From Solibacillus silvestris (GTDB lineage: Bacteria; Bacillota; Bacilli; Bacillales_A; Planococcaceae): a stretch of 64,000 nucleotides of DNA. Under the pieces are notes generated by a model that was given only the letters and a program-made list of their open reading frames with translations, was not told the DNA's origin and made no database searches. A program made the position numbers and the translations under genes. The stretch is taken from the NCBI GenBank assembly GCA_001586195.1, contig CP014609.1:904001-968000 (forward strand), read 5' to 3'. Shown piece by piece: positions 53,366-62,204 of the stretch (positions are counted from its first letter, which is position 1; each line of letters opens with the position of its first letter).

Positions 53366-53943
53366 TCAGGCACGAAAAAACGAAAGCAAATACAGAACGG
53401 AAATATATTGGCTGGACAGATGAGCCGATACTGAAAAAAGTGGAAGCTGAGATCGTTTTACAGCCAGGTATTGTTTATGGGAGCGATTTACGGAGATGCC
53501 GTGAAACTTCACAATGTTATTTTCCGAATGCCGAATTTATCGCTTCTCAAAATTTGCGTGAGCTGCATTTTGGGGACTTTGAAATGTGTACATATGAACA
53601 ATTGCAGCATAATGGAATATACCGGGCTTGGATTGATGACCCCAATAATCATCCGATTCCAAACGGTGAAACCTTTTTCCAGTTCAAGCAGCGTGTATTG
53701 AAAGGCTTTCGTGAAATTGTAAATGAAAAGAAAGAATATACGCTTATCGTACACGGAGGAGTGATTCGGTTATTACTTGCCGTTTACGGGGTGAAAGCGC
53801 AATCCTTTCAGCAAACAGTGGCCAATCATCGAACGATCTACTCACTTGGCTGGAATACGATAGAGGAATTCATAGGAGGTGCGAGATGTACGTTATACTC
53901 GGAGGCGCACATAACGGTAAACGAAAATATGCAGAAAAAGTGA
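53338..53943 (+). CDS. cobC: histidine phosphatase family protein (CobC-like)
   Basis: 201 residues of the phosphoglycerate mutase/histidine phosphatase fold: catalytic R11-H12-E13 and the second His in IVHGGVIR near 139. In cobalamin pathways CobC removes the phosphate from alpha-ribazole phosphate or from the phosphorylated end product. Overlaps with cobS and with the next gene (58 bases) show tight operon packing. Confidence 0.85.
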   Translation: MAHDITVHLIRHEKTKANTERKYIGWTDEPILKKVEAEIVLQPGIVYGSDLRRCRETSQCYFPNAEFIASQNLRELHFGDFEMCTYEQLQHNGIYRAWIDDPNNHPIPNGETFFQFKQRVLKGFREIVNEKKEYTLIVHGGVIRLLLAVYGVKAQSFQQTVANHRTIYSLGWNTIEEFIGGARCTLYSEAHITVNENMQKK

Positions 53944-54314
53944 TCGCGCAGTTACCGGAAAAAGAACTGATTATTTATGAAGGATACTTACCACAACCGG
54001 AAGAAATAAAAGAAAACGAGCGTTACATAATAAGCAATTTTGAACAGATGATTTTACCGTATCTTCATGAATCCGAAGAAAAGGTGGCACAGCAAATTTT
54101 CGGACAGATTATGCAAATTGCTGAACAGGCAGAACTGATCTGTATTTGTACAGATACGAGCCGCGGTGTTGTCCCGCTTGAAAAAGAAGCACGGCAATTA
54201 AGAGATACTTGCGGTCGGCTATATCAGAAGCTTTGCAATGAGGCACAGACGGTCATTCGTGTATGGTACGGCATACCTCAAATTTTAAAAGGAGATTCTC
54301 ATGAGCAAAACTAA
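53886..54314 (+). CDS. second, shortened CobU-like protein
   Basis: 142 residues. N-terminal P-loop-like GGAHNGKRKYAE and a C-terminal part with the CobU signature DTSRGVVPLEKEARQLRDTCGRLYQ and VWYGIP. The central section with the guanylylated histidine region is missing or strongly altered. ATG 53886 behind TAGGAGGTGCG, inside cobC. It may complement the preceding CobU, whose own C-terminus is degenerate, or act as a separate nucleotide-binding protein. Confidence 0.72.
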   Translation: MYVILGGAHNGKRKYAEKVIAQLPEKELIIYEGYLPQPEEIKENERYIISNFEQMILPYLHESEEKVAQQIFGQIMQIAEQAELICICTDTSRGVVPLEKEARQLRDTCGRLYQKLCNEAQTVIRVWYGIPQILKGDSHEQN

Positions 54315-54795
54315 ATTACGTTTAATTATTTTAACAGCATTAATTGCGGCTATTTGTGTAATTGGCAGTTTTATTAAAGTTCCGGTAGGGGTTGTGGCAA
54401 CAGCTGCACTCGATTCTGCTCCTGCTTTAATTAGTGCAATCTTTCTACCGCCAGTCTTTGCAGGCGCGGCAGGAGCACTCGGGCATGTCGCGACAGGATT
54501 TACATCCGGTTTCCCGCTAGGCATTTTACATCTTTTAATTGCGGCGGAAATGTTTGTGATTGTTGCGATCTTTGCAGTTATGCATCAAAAAGGCCTTAAA
54601 ATTTTTAAATGGATATTTGTCATTATCGCAAATGGTATTATTGCACCGATTCCATTTTATTTTCTTATTTCTCCGGCATTTTACATCGGCTCGATTGCCT
54701 CATTAACAATTGCGACAGCTGTAAACTGCCTGATCGCAATACTTGTCATGCCTGTATTGAAAACAGTCGTACAGCGAGTAGGGGTTAATGTATGA
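54301..54795 (+). CDS. cblT: ECF transporter S component, probable alpha-ribazole uptake (CblT-like)
   Basis: 164-residue substrate-binding membrane protein with about five to six helices and Gly/Ala-rich loops (PPVFAGAAGALGHVATGFTSG). S components recruit the shared EcfA-EcfA'-EcfT module. Firmicutes encode CblT (alpha-ribazole uptake) next to CblS (alpha-ribazole kinase), and the next gene fits CblS. Symbol given on context; a cobinamide or other vitamin substrate is not excluded. Overlaps both neighbours. Confidence 0.72.
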   Translation: MSKTKLRLIILTALIAAICVIGSFIKVPVGVVATAALDSAPALISAIFLPPVFAGAAGALGHVATGFTSGFPLGILHLLIAAEMFVIVAIFAVMHQKGLKIFKWIFVIIANGIIAPIPFYFLISPAFYIGSIASLTIATAVNCLIAILVMPVLKTVVQRVGVNV

Positions 54796-55466
54796 GAAAC
54801 TCGATAGAAGTGAACGGGTTAGTCGTTTCGATTGATAATTCGGGTTGTATCGGCACAAAAGAGCATGATATTGTACAGGTACCCAATGAAGTGACCGCCT
54901 ATTTTACAGCACGTACTGCTATTTTAGAGCAACTTTGCGCGGGTGCCATCCCGGTTCAATTATTAATGGCCAATTTCTCGGGCGATGAAGTATGGTCAGA
55001 GTATGAGCAAGGGTTTAAAAGAGCATTTTCCGAAATGGGGCTGGGAATGCCTCCTTTAATGGGCTCGAGTGAAACGAATTTCCAGTCGCTTCAGTCGGCG
55101 GTCTCTCTTACGATGCTTGGAAAAAAACAATTCGAACGGAATACGGATCGTTGTGAGTTTTATGTTATCGGCGAACCGCTTGTCGGAAATGATGTGATAG
55201 AAAACCCACATAAAATTGCACAGTTAAATGAGGTGTATGAAGGACTGATCAATGGCTTCATCCAAGTAATATGGCCAACAGGTTCTAAGGGAGTTGGGGC
55301 AGAAATTACACGTTTTACCGGAGAGTGTTATACAGCCGATGTCAATTTAACCGATTCTGCAGGTCCGTCATGTGCGGTTTTGGCTGCTGTGAAAAAGGAG
55401 CATGAAGAAACGTTCTTACATAGCATAACAGCACCTGTTAATAAACTTATAAAAGTAAAAGAGTGA
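54792..55466 (+). CDS. cblS: probable alpha-ribazole kinase (CblS-like)
   Basis: 224 residues resembling the ATP-binding part of AIR-synthase/ThiL-like enzymes: IDNSGCIGTKEHD near the N-terminus, LMANFSGDEVW, and a GSSETN loop. Its overlap with the CblT-like gene and place at the end of a cobU-cobS-cobC operon suggest it phosphorylates imported alpha-ribazole. That would spare CobT and allow lower-ligand salvage. Assignment is from memory of the Listeria/Geobacillus cblTS system. Confidence 0.68.
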   Translation: MRNSIEVNGLVVSIDNSGCIGTKEHDIVQVPNEVTAYFTARTAILEQLCAGAIPVQLLMANFSGDEVWSEYEQGFKRAFSEMGLGMPPLMGSSETNFQSLQSAVSLTMLGKKQFERNTDRCEFYVIGEPLVGNDVIENPHKIAQLNEVYEGLINGFIQVIWPTGSKGVGAEITRFTGECYTADVNLTDSAGPSCAVLAAVKKEHEETFLHSITAPVNKLIKVKE

Positions 55467-55541
55467 TTGGGTAGAAATTTGCTCGAAAACTAATGAAACT
55501 GCTAGAATAAAATATTTTTTGACGGAAATTAAAAAATACTA

Positions 55542-55568
55542 AATTTTCTAAAAATAACATGGTATGAT
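55542..55568 (+). promoter_or_regulatory. CodY-like box overlapping the ilvE promoter
   Basis: AATTTTCTAAAAATA (55542-55556) matches 13 of 15 positions of the CodY motif AATTTTCWGAAAATT. It overlaps the -35 region of a promoter whose -10 is TATGAT (55563-55568). Confidence 0.65.
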
Positions 55569-55608
55569 ATAGTGTATCAACTTAAAATTAGTTAAGGAGC
55601 ATGAGATT

Positions 55609-56679
55609 ATGACAACATACCAAATTACAACTGAGTTATCAACAAATAGAAAACAAAAAACACCTGCAGAACAGCTTGGTTTTGGTAAGATTTTTACTGA
55701 CCATATGTTTGTTATGGATTATGAAGATGGAAAAGGATGGCATAATGCGACGATTACACCATATGCTCCGATTACATTAAGTCCTGCTGCGATGGTATTC
55801 CACTATGGACAAGCGGTATTTGAAGGTTTAAAAGCATATATGACAGAAGATGGTGAAGTACAGCTATTCCGCCCGGACCGTAACTTCCAGCGATTAAATT
55901 CTTCCAATGCACGCCTTTGCATTCCGCCGATTGATGAGGATTTTGCATTAGAAGCATTAAAAGAATTACTTCGAGTAGATCGCGAGTGGGTTCCGACAGC
56001 GCCAGGTACATCACTTTATATTCGACCATTTATTATTGCGACAGAGAGCTATTTAGGTGTAAACCCTGCGAAAAGCTATAAATTTATGATTATTATGTCA
56101 CCGGTTGGCTCTTATTATAAAGAAGGCATTAACCCGGTTAAAATTTTAGTAGAACAGCAATATGTTCGTGCCGTAGTTGGCGGTACAGGTGAAGCGAAAA
56201 CAGCCGGCAACTATGCGTCGAGCTTAAAAGGTTCAGAAATTGCTGCGCAACAAGGCTATTCTCAAACATTATGGCTGGACGGGAAAGAAAATAAATACGT
56301 AGAAGAAGTCGGCAGTATGAACATCTTCTTTAAAATTTCAGGAAAAGTAATTACGCCTGCATTAAACGGCAGTATTTTACCAGGGATTACACGCGATTCG
56401 ATGATTGAAGTATTAAAATCAAAAAATATCCCGATTGAAGAGCGAGCAATTGCCTTTGAAGAAGTTGTGGAAGCTGCTAAAAACGGCACATTGGAAGAGG
56501 CGTTCGGTACAGGAACTGCCGCTGTAATTTCGCCGGTAGGGGAGCTGAAATGGCTGGATGATGTCATTTCTGTCAACAATGGCCAAATCGGTGAAGTAAC
56601 ACAAATGCTTTACGATACATTAACAGGCATCCAGTACGGTAAAGTTGCCGATACATTTGGCTGGACGGTTAAAATCTAA
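55609..56679 (+). CDS. ilvE: branched-chain amino acid aminotransferase
   Basis: 356-residue fold-type IV PLP enzyme interconverting Leu, Ile, Val and their 2-oxo acids. PLP lysine is Lys197 in GEAKTAGNYA; other motifs are FHYGQAVFEGLKAY, YIRPF, EEVGSMNIFF and GILPGITR-like ILPGITRDS. AAGGAGCATG RBS. Monogenic, bounded by a terminator. The CodY-like box implies repression in rich medium. Confidence 0.96.
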   Translation: MTTYQITTELSTNRKQKTPAEQLGFGKIFTDHMFVMDYEDGKGWHNATITPYAPITLSPAAMVFHYGQAVFEGLKAYMTEDGEVQLFRPDRNFQRLNSSNARLCIPPIDEDFALEALKELLRVDREWVPTAPGTSLYIRPFIIATESYLGVNPAKSYKFMIIMSPVGSYYKEGINPVKILVEQQYVRAVVGGTGEAKTAGNYASSLKGSEIAAQQGYSQTLWLDGKENKYVEEVGSMNIFFKISGKVITPALNGSILPGITRDSMIEVLKSKNIPIEERAIAFEEVVEAAKNGTLEEAFGTGTAAVISPVGELKWLDDVISVNNGQIGEVTQMLYDTLTGIQYGKVADTFGWTVKI

Positions 56680-56686
56680 TAAAAAG

Positions 56687-56729
56687 AAAATACAGCATTT
56701 TCCGTTATGGAAGAATGCTGTATTTTTTA
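56687..56729. terminator. terminator after ilvE (possibly bidirectional)
   Basis: AAAATACAGCATT (56687-56699) pairs with AATGCTGTATTTT (56714-56726), inner TTCC/GGAA, T-run; the minus-strand side also has A/T tracts serving floT. Confidence 0.88.
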
Positions 56730-56738
56730 TTGAACAAC

Positions 56739-58277
56739 TTATTTTTCAAGTACTTCTTCAACTCGTGAGAAGTCTTCGCGAGAAATTATTGCCGATTTTT
56801 CAAACGCATTTTTTCCGACGTATGTTTCGATTAGTTCTTTTACATCGATACCGGAAGATGCTTTTAATGTTTCCTGCAAGCCAGCCATTAAATCCGTCGC
56901 ATAGCCCGTTACTTTACCAGCGCCGCCGTTTGTACCGCCTCCTGTATCCACAACTGTAATCTTGTCGATATTCGAAAGTGGACTAGCAACTTGTTTTGCG
57001 TATTCTGGTAACATTTTAACAATCATATCAAGGACAGCTGCCTGACCGTACTGTTCAAACGCTTCCGCAATTTTCTCTTTCGCTTCCGCTTCCGCAAGAC
57101 CGCGTAGACGGATAATTTCTGCTTCAGCCGTACCTTGTGCACGCTCTGCATCTGCTTTCGCAAGACCATCTAAACGAATGCGCTCTGCTTCAGCTTGTGC
57201 CTGTGCTTCAATACGGTATTTCTCCGCATCTGCCTGCGCAAGCTCTTTACGTTTTTGTGCTTCGGCATTTTGTTCGATCGCATAACGATCAGCATCTGCC
57301 TTTTTCTTCACTTCTGAATCGTATTGCTTTTCACGACGCAGAATTTCTTTTTCTTCTAATTCGATTTGCTTTTGACGCTCAATAATTCGTACTTGCATTT
57401 CCTGTTCCGTTACTTCCTGTTTAGCACGTGCAGATTCCAATTCGTACGCCTGATCGGCACGGGCTTTTGCAATGTCCTGCTCGCGGCGGTATTCTGCCAC
57501 TTTTAACTGATTATTTTTCTCGGCTTCTGCAATCTCAGTAGCGCGCTCTAATTCGGCCTGTTGCGCTTCCTGAGCTGCTTGAGCACGTTTAATACGTGTT
57601 TCTTTATCTGCTTCAGCAGTTGCGATATCGGCATCACGTTTCACTTGAGCGATTCGTGGTTTACCTAGAGAGTCCAAATAGCCGTTTTTATCGCGCACAT
57701 CTTTAATCGTAAATGATACAATGATCAAGCCCATTTTCGCTAAATCCTGAGATGCGACACGTTGTACTTCCTGCGAGAATTTATCACGGTTTTTATAGAT
57801 TTCTTCTACCGTCATCGAACCTAAAATCGAACGTAAGTGACCTTCCAGTACTTCGCGTGCTTCACTTTCGCGTTCCTGTTTATCTTTTCCTAAAAATTGC
57901 TCGGCCGCTGTTGCAATTTCCGAAATTGAGCCACCGATTTTAATGATTGCTGTCCCATCTGCCATTACAGGAACACCTTGTTCTGTATAAACTTCCGGAG
58001 TCGTTACTTCTAATTTACTTGAAAGTAGACTTAATGGTTTTGCCTGCTGGAAAACCGGGAATACAAATGTACCACCACCGCGGATAATTTTAATACGATT
58101 TCCTGAATCGTCGGTATGTACATTTTTGCTGCCTAAATAACTACCTGTTACGATTAATGCTTCATCCGGACCAGCTGTGCGATATTTCATAATATAGACG
58201 GCTACAAGAGCGACAATTAGAAATACGACTACCCCAACTGCTATTAAAATTCCAGATATACCTGCTAAACCTGACAT
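56739..58277 (-). CDS. floT: flotillin FloT
   Basis: 512 residues. N-terminal membrane anchor (about 8-30), SPFH domain (about 35-215), long Glu/Ala-rich coiled coil (about 215-420) and a C-terminal oligomerisation region. It is the larger flotillin of lipid-raft-like microdomains in Bacilli. ATG 58277 follows GGGAGGAATT. It is cotranscribed with the NfeD-like gene 18 bases upstream, as yuaF-floT (yuaG) in B. subtilis. Confidence 0.96.
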   Translation of the reverse strand: MSGLAGISGILIAVGVVVFLIVALVAVYIMKYRTAGPDEALIVTGSYLGSKNVHTDDSGNRIKIIRGGGTFVFPVFQQAKPLSLLSSKLEVTTPEVYTEQGVPVMADGTAIIKIGGSISEIATAAEQFLGKDKQERESEAREVLEGHLRSILGSMTVEEIYKNRDKFSQEVQRVASQDLAKMGLIIVSFTIKDVRDKNGYLDSLGKPRIAQVKRDADIATAEADKETRIKRAQAAQEAQQAELERATEIAEAEKNNQLKVAEYRREQDIAKARADQAYELESARAKQEVTEQEMQVRIIERQKQIELEEKEILRREKQYDSEVKKKADADRYAIEQNAEAQKRKELAQADAEKYRIEAQAQAEAERIRLDGLAKADAERAQGTAEAEIIRLRGLAEAEAKEKIAEAFEQYGQAAVLDMIVKMLPEYAKQVASPLSNIDKITVVDTGGGTNGGAGKVTGYATDLMAGLQETLKASSGIDVKELIETYVGKNAFEKSAIISREDFSRVEEVLEK

Positions 58278-58295
58278 AAAAATTCCTCCCTGTTT

Positions 58296-58826
58296 CTAAA
58301 AATGAATTTCTTCTTTCTCATAAATCGCGACCATTGCTGTACCATCACGCATCTCAATAATTAAAACCTGTGTGTCATACGGTATCTCTACTTGATGATA
58401 ACTTGCTGCACGCTTTGATATAATGCCGTTTGCCGTTTCGATCACCATTTCCCCAAAACCATCAAGAGGAACGGGCACAATCACTTTTCCTGTCTGACCT
58501 TCAAGCGATTCATCTGTATAGGCAAGGGACACTTCTGCTGAACGTAAAGGAACAAGCAGGAAAAAATAGAGAAGCGCTGTCAATAAACTCGCAATTAAAA
58601 GAGCAATGATGAATATGATGAAACTTGTTAATCCTGTAAACTGTTCCAGCAAGTAACCCGCAGCCGAAGTGAATGTAATAAACGATAGGATTACAGCCGG
58701 GTCAAAAAATGGCGTTCCATCGATGGACACATCTGCAATATCTGCAAAAAATAAGTAAAGAATAGTGCAACACCCAATAACGATTAAGATGAATAAATAA
58801 ATGGTTTCAATGGAATAACCAAACAA
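58296..58826 (-). CDS. yuaF: NfeD-like membrane protein (YuaF)
   Basis: 176 residues. Three membrane helices (about 8-27, 42-62, 66-95) and a C-terminal OB-fold NfeD domain. It lacks the protease domain of the full-length NfeD at 4490. TTG 58826 is 7 bases behind AAGGAGGTGG. It forms an operon with floT under a sigma-W type promoter, the B. subtilis arrangement. Confidence 0.9.
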   Translation of the reverse strand: MFGYSIETIYLFILIVIGCCTILYLFFADIADVSIDGTPFFDPAVILSFITFTSAAGYLLEQFTGLTSFIIFIIALLIASLLTALLYFFLLVPLRSAEVSLAYTDESLEGQTGKVIVPVPLDGFGEMVIETANGIISKRAASYHQVEIPYDTQVLIIEMRDGTAMVAIYEKEEIHF

Positions 58827-58859
58827 GTTGCCACCTCCTTCATGCTATTTATATAAATT

Positions 58860-58885
58860 TACGGATGAATTGGGAAAAAGTTTCA
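58860..58885 (-). promoter_or_regulatory. sigma-W type ECF promoter of yuaF-floT
   Basis: Minus strand TGAAAC (58885-58880), 16 bases, CGTA (58863-58860), nearly identical to the nfeD-floA promoter (both TGAAACTTTT...ATCCGTA). Confidence 0.9.
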
Positions 58886-58950
58886 ATTTTTTCTAAAAAT
58901 AAAAAATGTATGCCAATTTAAGTGATTGACATACATAATGCGCAGATAAT

Positions 58951-60393
58951 TTACTTCATTTGGAACTCATTTTTAATCTGAATCGTTAGCGGACTGGTTT
59001 GTTCTATGTAATCCATCATTAAATCGGGAATGAATTTATCCGCTTCTCGAATAGGCTGTTTTTGAAACATCGGCAACTGGTGCGCCCCTGTAGCACGGTA
59101 ACTATTGACGGCAACTTCAAAGATCTCATTATCCTGAATGGGATTTCCTTCAAAAGTCAGCTTTGTGACGCGTTGACCAGTTTGTTGGCGTAAATCAATT
59201 GTATAATCAATGCCGCCCCACAGATCATAAATATACGGCTGAGGCTCCGGATAGTTCACAGCCATACTAAAATCGATTTGCCCTTGGTCATTTAGCGCAA
59301 AGACAGCTGCACTTTGTTCAATCGCCCGGCGGATTTCAGCACCTGTCATTTGGATGACGAGCAGTCGGTTTGCTCGGGGGAGATTATGTAAAACATCTTC
59401 ACGGGTTATTCTCTGAGGAAAGCCCCCTTGTGAATGGTAGGGCAATTCAATAACAGAAATTTGGGCACCGGTGTAATGAAGCTGCATATCATGTAGCATT
59501 TGTGTATATGCGGTCATTTTTGTGCGGGGCGTAAAAAAGTCTGCATAGGTCAGCGCTTTATCCGCTGTTCCGATCGGTTGCTTTTTCCAGGCCTCAAATC
59601 CGTGGAAGGACTGCATTTTTAAGGCAGGATCAACTTGGATGATAGCCGGTTCAAAAGAAAACGTATCATCTTCCACAGTGACATCAATTTGTGCAAAGCA
59701 ATGTGCATTTGCACCAGGTTGAACAACAGCGACACCATTTTGTACTGTGGCAATTTCCAGATGCTGATGTCCTGTAATGAATAGATCAATGCCTTCTATT
59801 TCTTGAAGCATACGATAGCCTTCGTTTTCACCTTGTTCCAGATCTATTAGGTGACCGCTATGAAGATCACGTTCAAAACCGCCGTGATAGCTTAAAATGA
59901 CAAGCTGTGCCTGTTCAATTTCGCGGACGTGCTTAACGGTTTTTTTCGCACATTCAAATGAGTTTTCAAAATGCAGATGCTTTGTCGATTCACATTCATC
60001 CCAGTTTTTTGTGAAATGAGTTGTGATCCCTATGACAGCAATACGTAGCCCGTTTATTTCCTTAATAACATACGGTTGAGCAAACCCCGGGATATTTGCG
60101 GCAATCCAAGGAAAACTGCATGCATCACGGATCGATTGTATTTTTTCGGAAGAATAGTTGAATTCATGATTCCCGAAAACTGCGACATCATAGCCGAGTT
60201 TGTTCGCAAGTTCGATTTGCGGGTGCTGTTTTTCGACAATATAATCATAATAATAGCTTAAATGACTGCCCTGCAAAAAATCGCCATTATCGATTAACAG
60301 CGCGGGCTGTCTAGCAGCAATCATTTGCGCAAGCTGTGATAAACGTTCTGTATGTCCATGGATATCGCTCGTCGCAATAATAGTAAATTTCAT
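58951..60393 (-). CDS. bifunctional metallophosphatase/5'-nucleotidase family protein
   Basis: 480 residues. Metallophosphoesterase domain (about 1-250) with TSDIHGH, LIDNGDFLQG, FGNHEFN, ILSYHGGFE and TGHQHLE metal motifs. A 5'-nucleotidase C-terminal domain (about 290-450) follows. No signal peptide, so probably cytoplasmic, unlike secreted UshA/YfkN types. Likely hydrolyses nucleotides or cyclic nucleotides; substrate unassigned. Monogenic on the minus strand. Confidence 0.9.
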   Translation of the reverse strand: MKFTIIATSDIHGHTERLSQLAQMIAARQPALLIDNGDFLQGSHLSYYYDYIVEKQHPQIELANKLGYDVAVFGNHEFNYSSEKIQSIRDACSFPWIAANIPGFAQPYVIKEINGLRIAVIGITTHFTKNWDECESTKHLHFENSFECAKKTVKHVREIEQAQLVILSYHGGFERDLHSGHLIDLEQGENEGYRMLQEIEGIDLFITGHQHLEIATVQNGVAVVQPGANAHCFAQIDVTVEDDTFSFEPAIIQVDPALKMQSFHGFEAWKKQPIGTADKALTYADFFTPRTKMTAYTQMLHDMQLHYTGAQISVIELPYHSQGGFPQRITREDVLHNLPRANRLLVIQMTGAEIRRAIEQSAAVFALNDQGQIDFSMAVNYPEPQPYIYDLWGGIDYTIDLRQQTGQRVTKLTFEGNPIQDNEIFEVAVNSYRATGAHQLPMFQKQPIREADKFIPDLMMDYIEQTSPLTIQIKNEFQMK

Positions 60394-60513
60394 TGAGATA
60401 ACTTCCTTAATATTTCATTTTCCTTATTATAGCGTGAATTATTGCACAACAGTTCTGAAAGTGCTTAAATAAATATATGAGCAGTTTACGCTAAATTATA
60501 GGAGTTGGTAATC

Positions 60514-60846
60514 ATGATTACAGTAACAAACCGTATCCAAGTAAAAAAAGGTTTTGCCGAAAAAATGGCCCCACAATTTGTACAACCAGGTCCATTACAG
60601 GAATTTGAAGGTTTCCAAAAAGTAGAAGTATTAGTTTCGACGCAATTTGAAGAATATGATGAAATGAGCGTTGTTATGTACTGGGATTCAAAAGAAAACT
60701 TTGCTGTATGGCGTGAAAGTGATGCATTCAAACAATCTCATAAACGTCCATCTGAAGGTGAAGGCGGCGGCCACCACCAAGGTGAGTCACCAATGCTAGG
60801 TTCACAAATCGTGATTGCCGAAGTAGCAGGCACAATCTCAAAATAG
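60514..60846 (+). CDS. IsdG/HmoA-type haem-degrading monooxygenase
   Basis: 110 residues of the ABM ferredoxin-like fold. Asn6, Trp66 and His76 match the Asn-Trp-His catalytic triad of IsdG enzymes at almost identical spacing. A His-rich loop (GGGHHQG) follows. ATG 60514 behind TAGGAGTTGG. It would open haem to release iron. No isd surface or transport genes are adjacent. Confidence 0.9.
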   Translation: MITVTNRIQVKKGFAEKMAPQFVQPGPLQEFEGFQKVEVLVSTQFEEYDEMSVVMYWDSKENFAVWRESDAFKQSHKRPSEGEGGGHHQGESPMLGSQIVIAEVAGTISK

Positions 60847-60853
60847 TTCAAAG

Positions 60854-60888
60854 GGGTGTCCTAATGTTTTCGTTAGGACACCTTTATT
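60854..60888 (+). terminator. terminator after the haem monooxygenase gene
   Basis: GGTGTCCTAA (60854-60863) pairs with TTAGGACACC (60873-60882), then TTTATT. Confidence 0.82.
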
Positions 60889-60966
60889 ACTATACATACT
60901 TTTGAATGAAATACATATTATCGATGCATTCACAAATAGTGAATGAAAAACAGAAGGGTGTTTTAA

Positions 60967-61668
60967 ATGTCGAACATGGAGCAGTATTTTTATGACGGGC
61001 AGTTTTTGAAATGCTATGAAGAAGCGAAACGCCAATCACAAAGCGGCGAAAATGAACAGGCAACTCAATTTTTAAAAGTCTTCGAAAAATACGAGTATGA
61101 AAAATTTCCGAAACCGACCGTACAGATTTCGCAAAGTGTCGAACGTGCGAATGAAAGCTATCCTGAAAATGATGAGCTTGAGCAATTGCGGGCAATCAAG
61201 GATGAACAGCAGTTTTCAGCAAAAGTCAAACAGCTTGAAGATGATGCACGATCAGCCGATGCGGAACGGAAAGCGCAGTCGTTTTATGTACAGGGGCATC
61301 TTTTTTTAATGGCACACCATTATGATGAAAGTGTGCACTGCTTTATGGAAGCGGTGAGGCATCATCCGAACAAGGCGTTGTTTTACGGGATAGCTGGACA
61401 GACGATGAACCGTTTTAACTGGTCGCCGTTTGATGTGATGGTCTATATTGAGCGGGCAATCGAACTGGATCCGGAAAATGCAAGATGGTACTGGAATAAG
61501 GCGCTCGTTTTAACACAGCTTTACAAAGATTTGAATGCCGAACCGTTTTTGGAAAATGCTTTGATTGCCATTGAAAAGGCAATTGAGAAATGCCGCGAAG
61601 ATCAAACATCGCTACGTTCAGGCATCGACACAACATTGGAAAATTTGAAAGAATATCTTTTCAATTAA
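60967..61668 (+). CDS. TPR-repeat protein of unknown function
   Basis: 233 residues, soluble and helical. A linker region (about 1-95) precedes TPR-like motifs (AQSFYVQGHLFLMAHHYDESVHCFMEAV and AIELDPENARWYWNKALVLTQL). A protein-interaction role is likely. ATG 60967 with AGAAGGGTG upstream; a second in-frame ATG is three codons on. Followed 28 bases later by a small membrane-anchored gene, so the pair may be an operon. Confidence 0.78.
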   Translation: MSNMEQYFYDGQFLKCYEEAKRQSQSGENEQATQFLKVFEKYEYEKFPKPTVQISQSVERANESYPENDELEQLRAIKDEQQFSAKVKQLEDDARSADAERKAQSFYVQGHLFLMAHHYDESVHCFMEAVRHHPNKALFYGIAGQTMNRFNWSPFDVMVYIERAIELDPENARWYWNKALVLTQLYKDLNAEPFLENALIAIEKAIEKCREDQTSLRSGIDTTLENLKEYLFN

Positions 61669-61696
61669 ACAAGGACCGGCAGATGGAGGAAAAAGC

Positions 61697-62128
61697 ATGA
61701 AGTTTTTATCTTGGAAAGGTATTTCGATCTACTTAACAATCATTCTATTTTTACTCATTTTTATTCAGATTCTGGACTGGAATAAAGGGAATGATAAAGA
61801 GGCCCAATATGCAGTAGAACTGGAAAAAGCGTATATAGATCTGGTCGATTTTCAGACGTATATTTTGAACGATGAAGTGCAGATCGATGACAACAGGCAT
61901 GTGTTGACGATGTATGAAAAAAACTTTCAATATCAGCTAAGCATGTTCATTGATATTTTCGGTAATAAAAAAGTGGATGATTTAAACCTATTTGATTCCT
62001 ATAAACAAATCGATGAGGCATTATCATCATTTTATGAAGCGGAAAATGCGGAACAGCAGGGACAGGCACATGAACAGTTGATCGATGCGAAACATGCACT
62101 GTTTACTATATTGAATGATTTGAAATAA
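61697..62128 (+). CDS. small membrane-anchored protein of unknown function
   Basis: 143 residues. N-terminal membrane helix (about 8-27) and an acidic helical external or cytoplasmic part (about 35-143). No family recognised. ATG 61697 behind ATGGAGGAAAAAG. It follows the TPR gene and ends at a terminator. Confidence 0.72.
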   Translation: MKFLSWKGISIYLTIILFLLIFIQILDWNKGNDKEAQYAVELEKAYIDLVDFQTYILNDEVQIDDNRHVLTMYEKNFQYQLSMFIDIFGNKKVDDLNLFDSYKQIDEALSSFYEAENAEQQGQAHEQLIDAKHALFTILNDLK

Positions 62129-62139
62129 TATGGTCTGGG

Positions 62140-62183
62140 GCTCACGAACGCTTTGCAAGGAAGCGGGGCGTGGGCTTTTTTAA
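62140..62183 (+). terminator. probable terminator
   Basis: GCTCACG (62140-62146) pairs with CGTGGGC (62169-62175), inner GC-rich pairing, followed by TTTTTT. Confidence 0.65.
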
Positions 62184-62204
62184 AGCTGAAGTATTCATTA
62201 ACAC

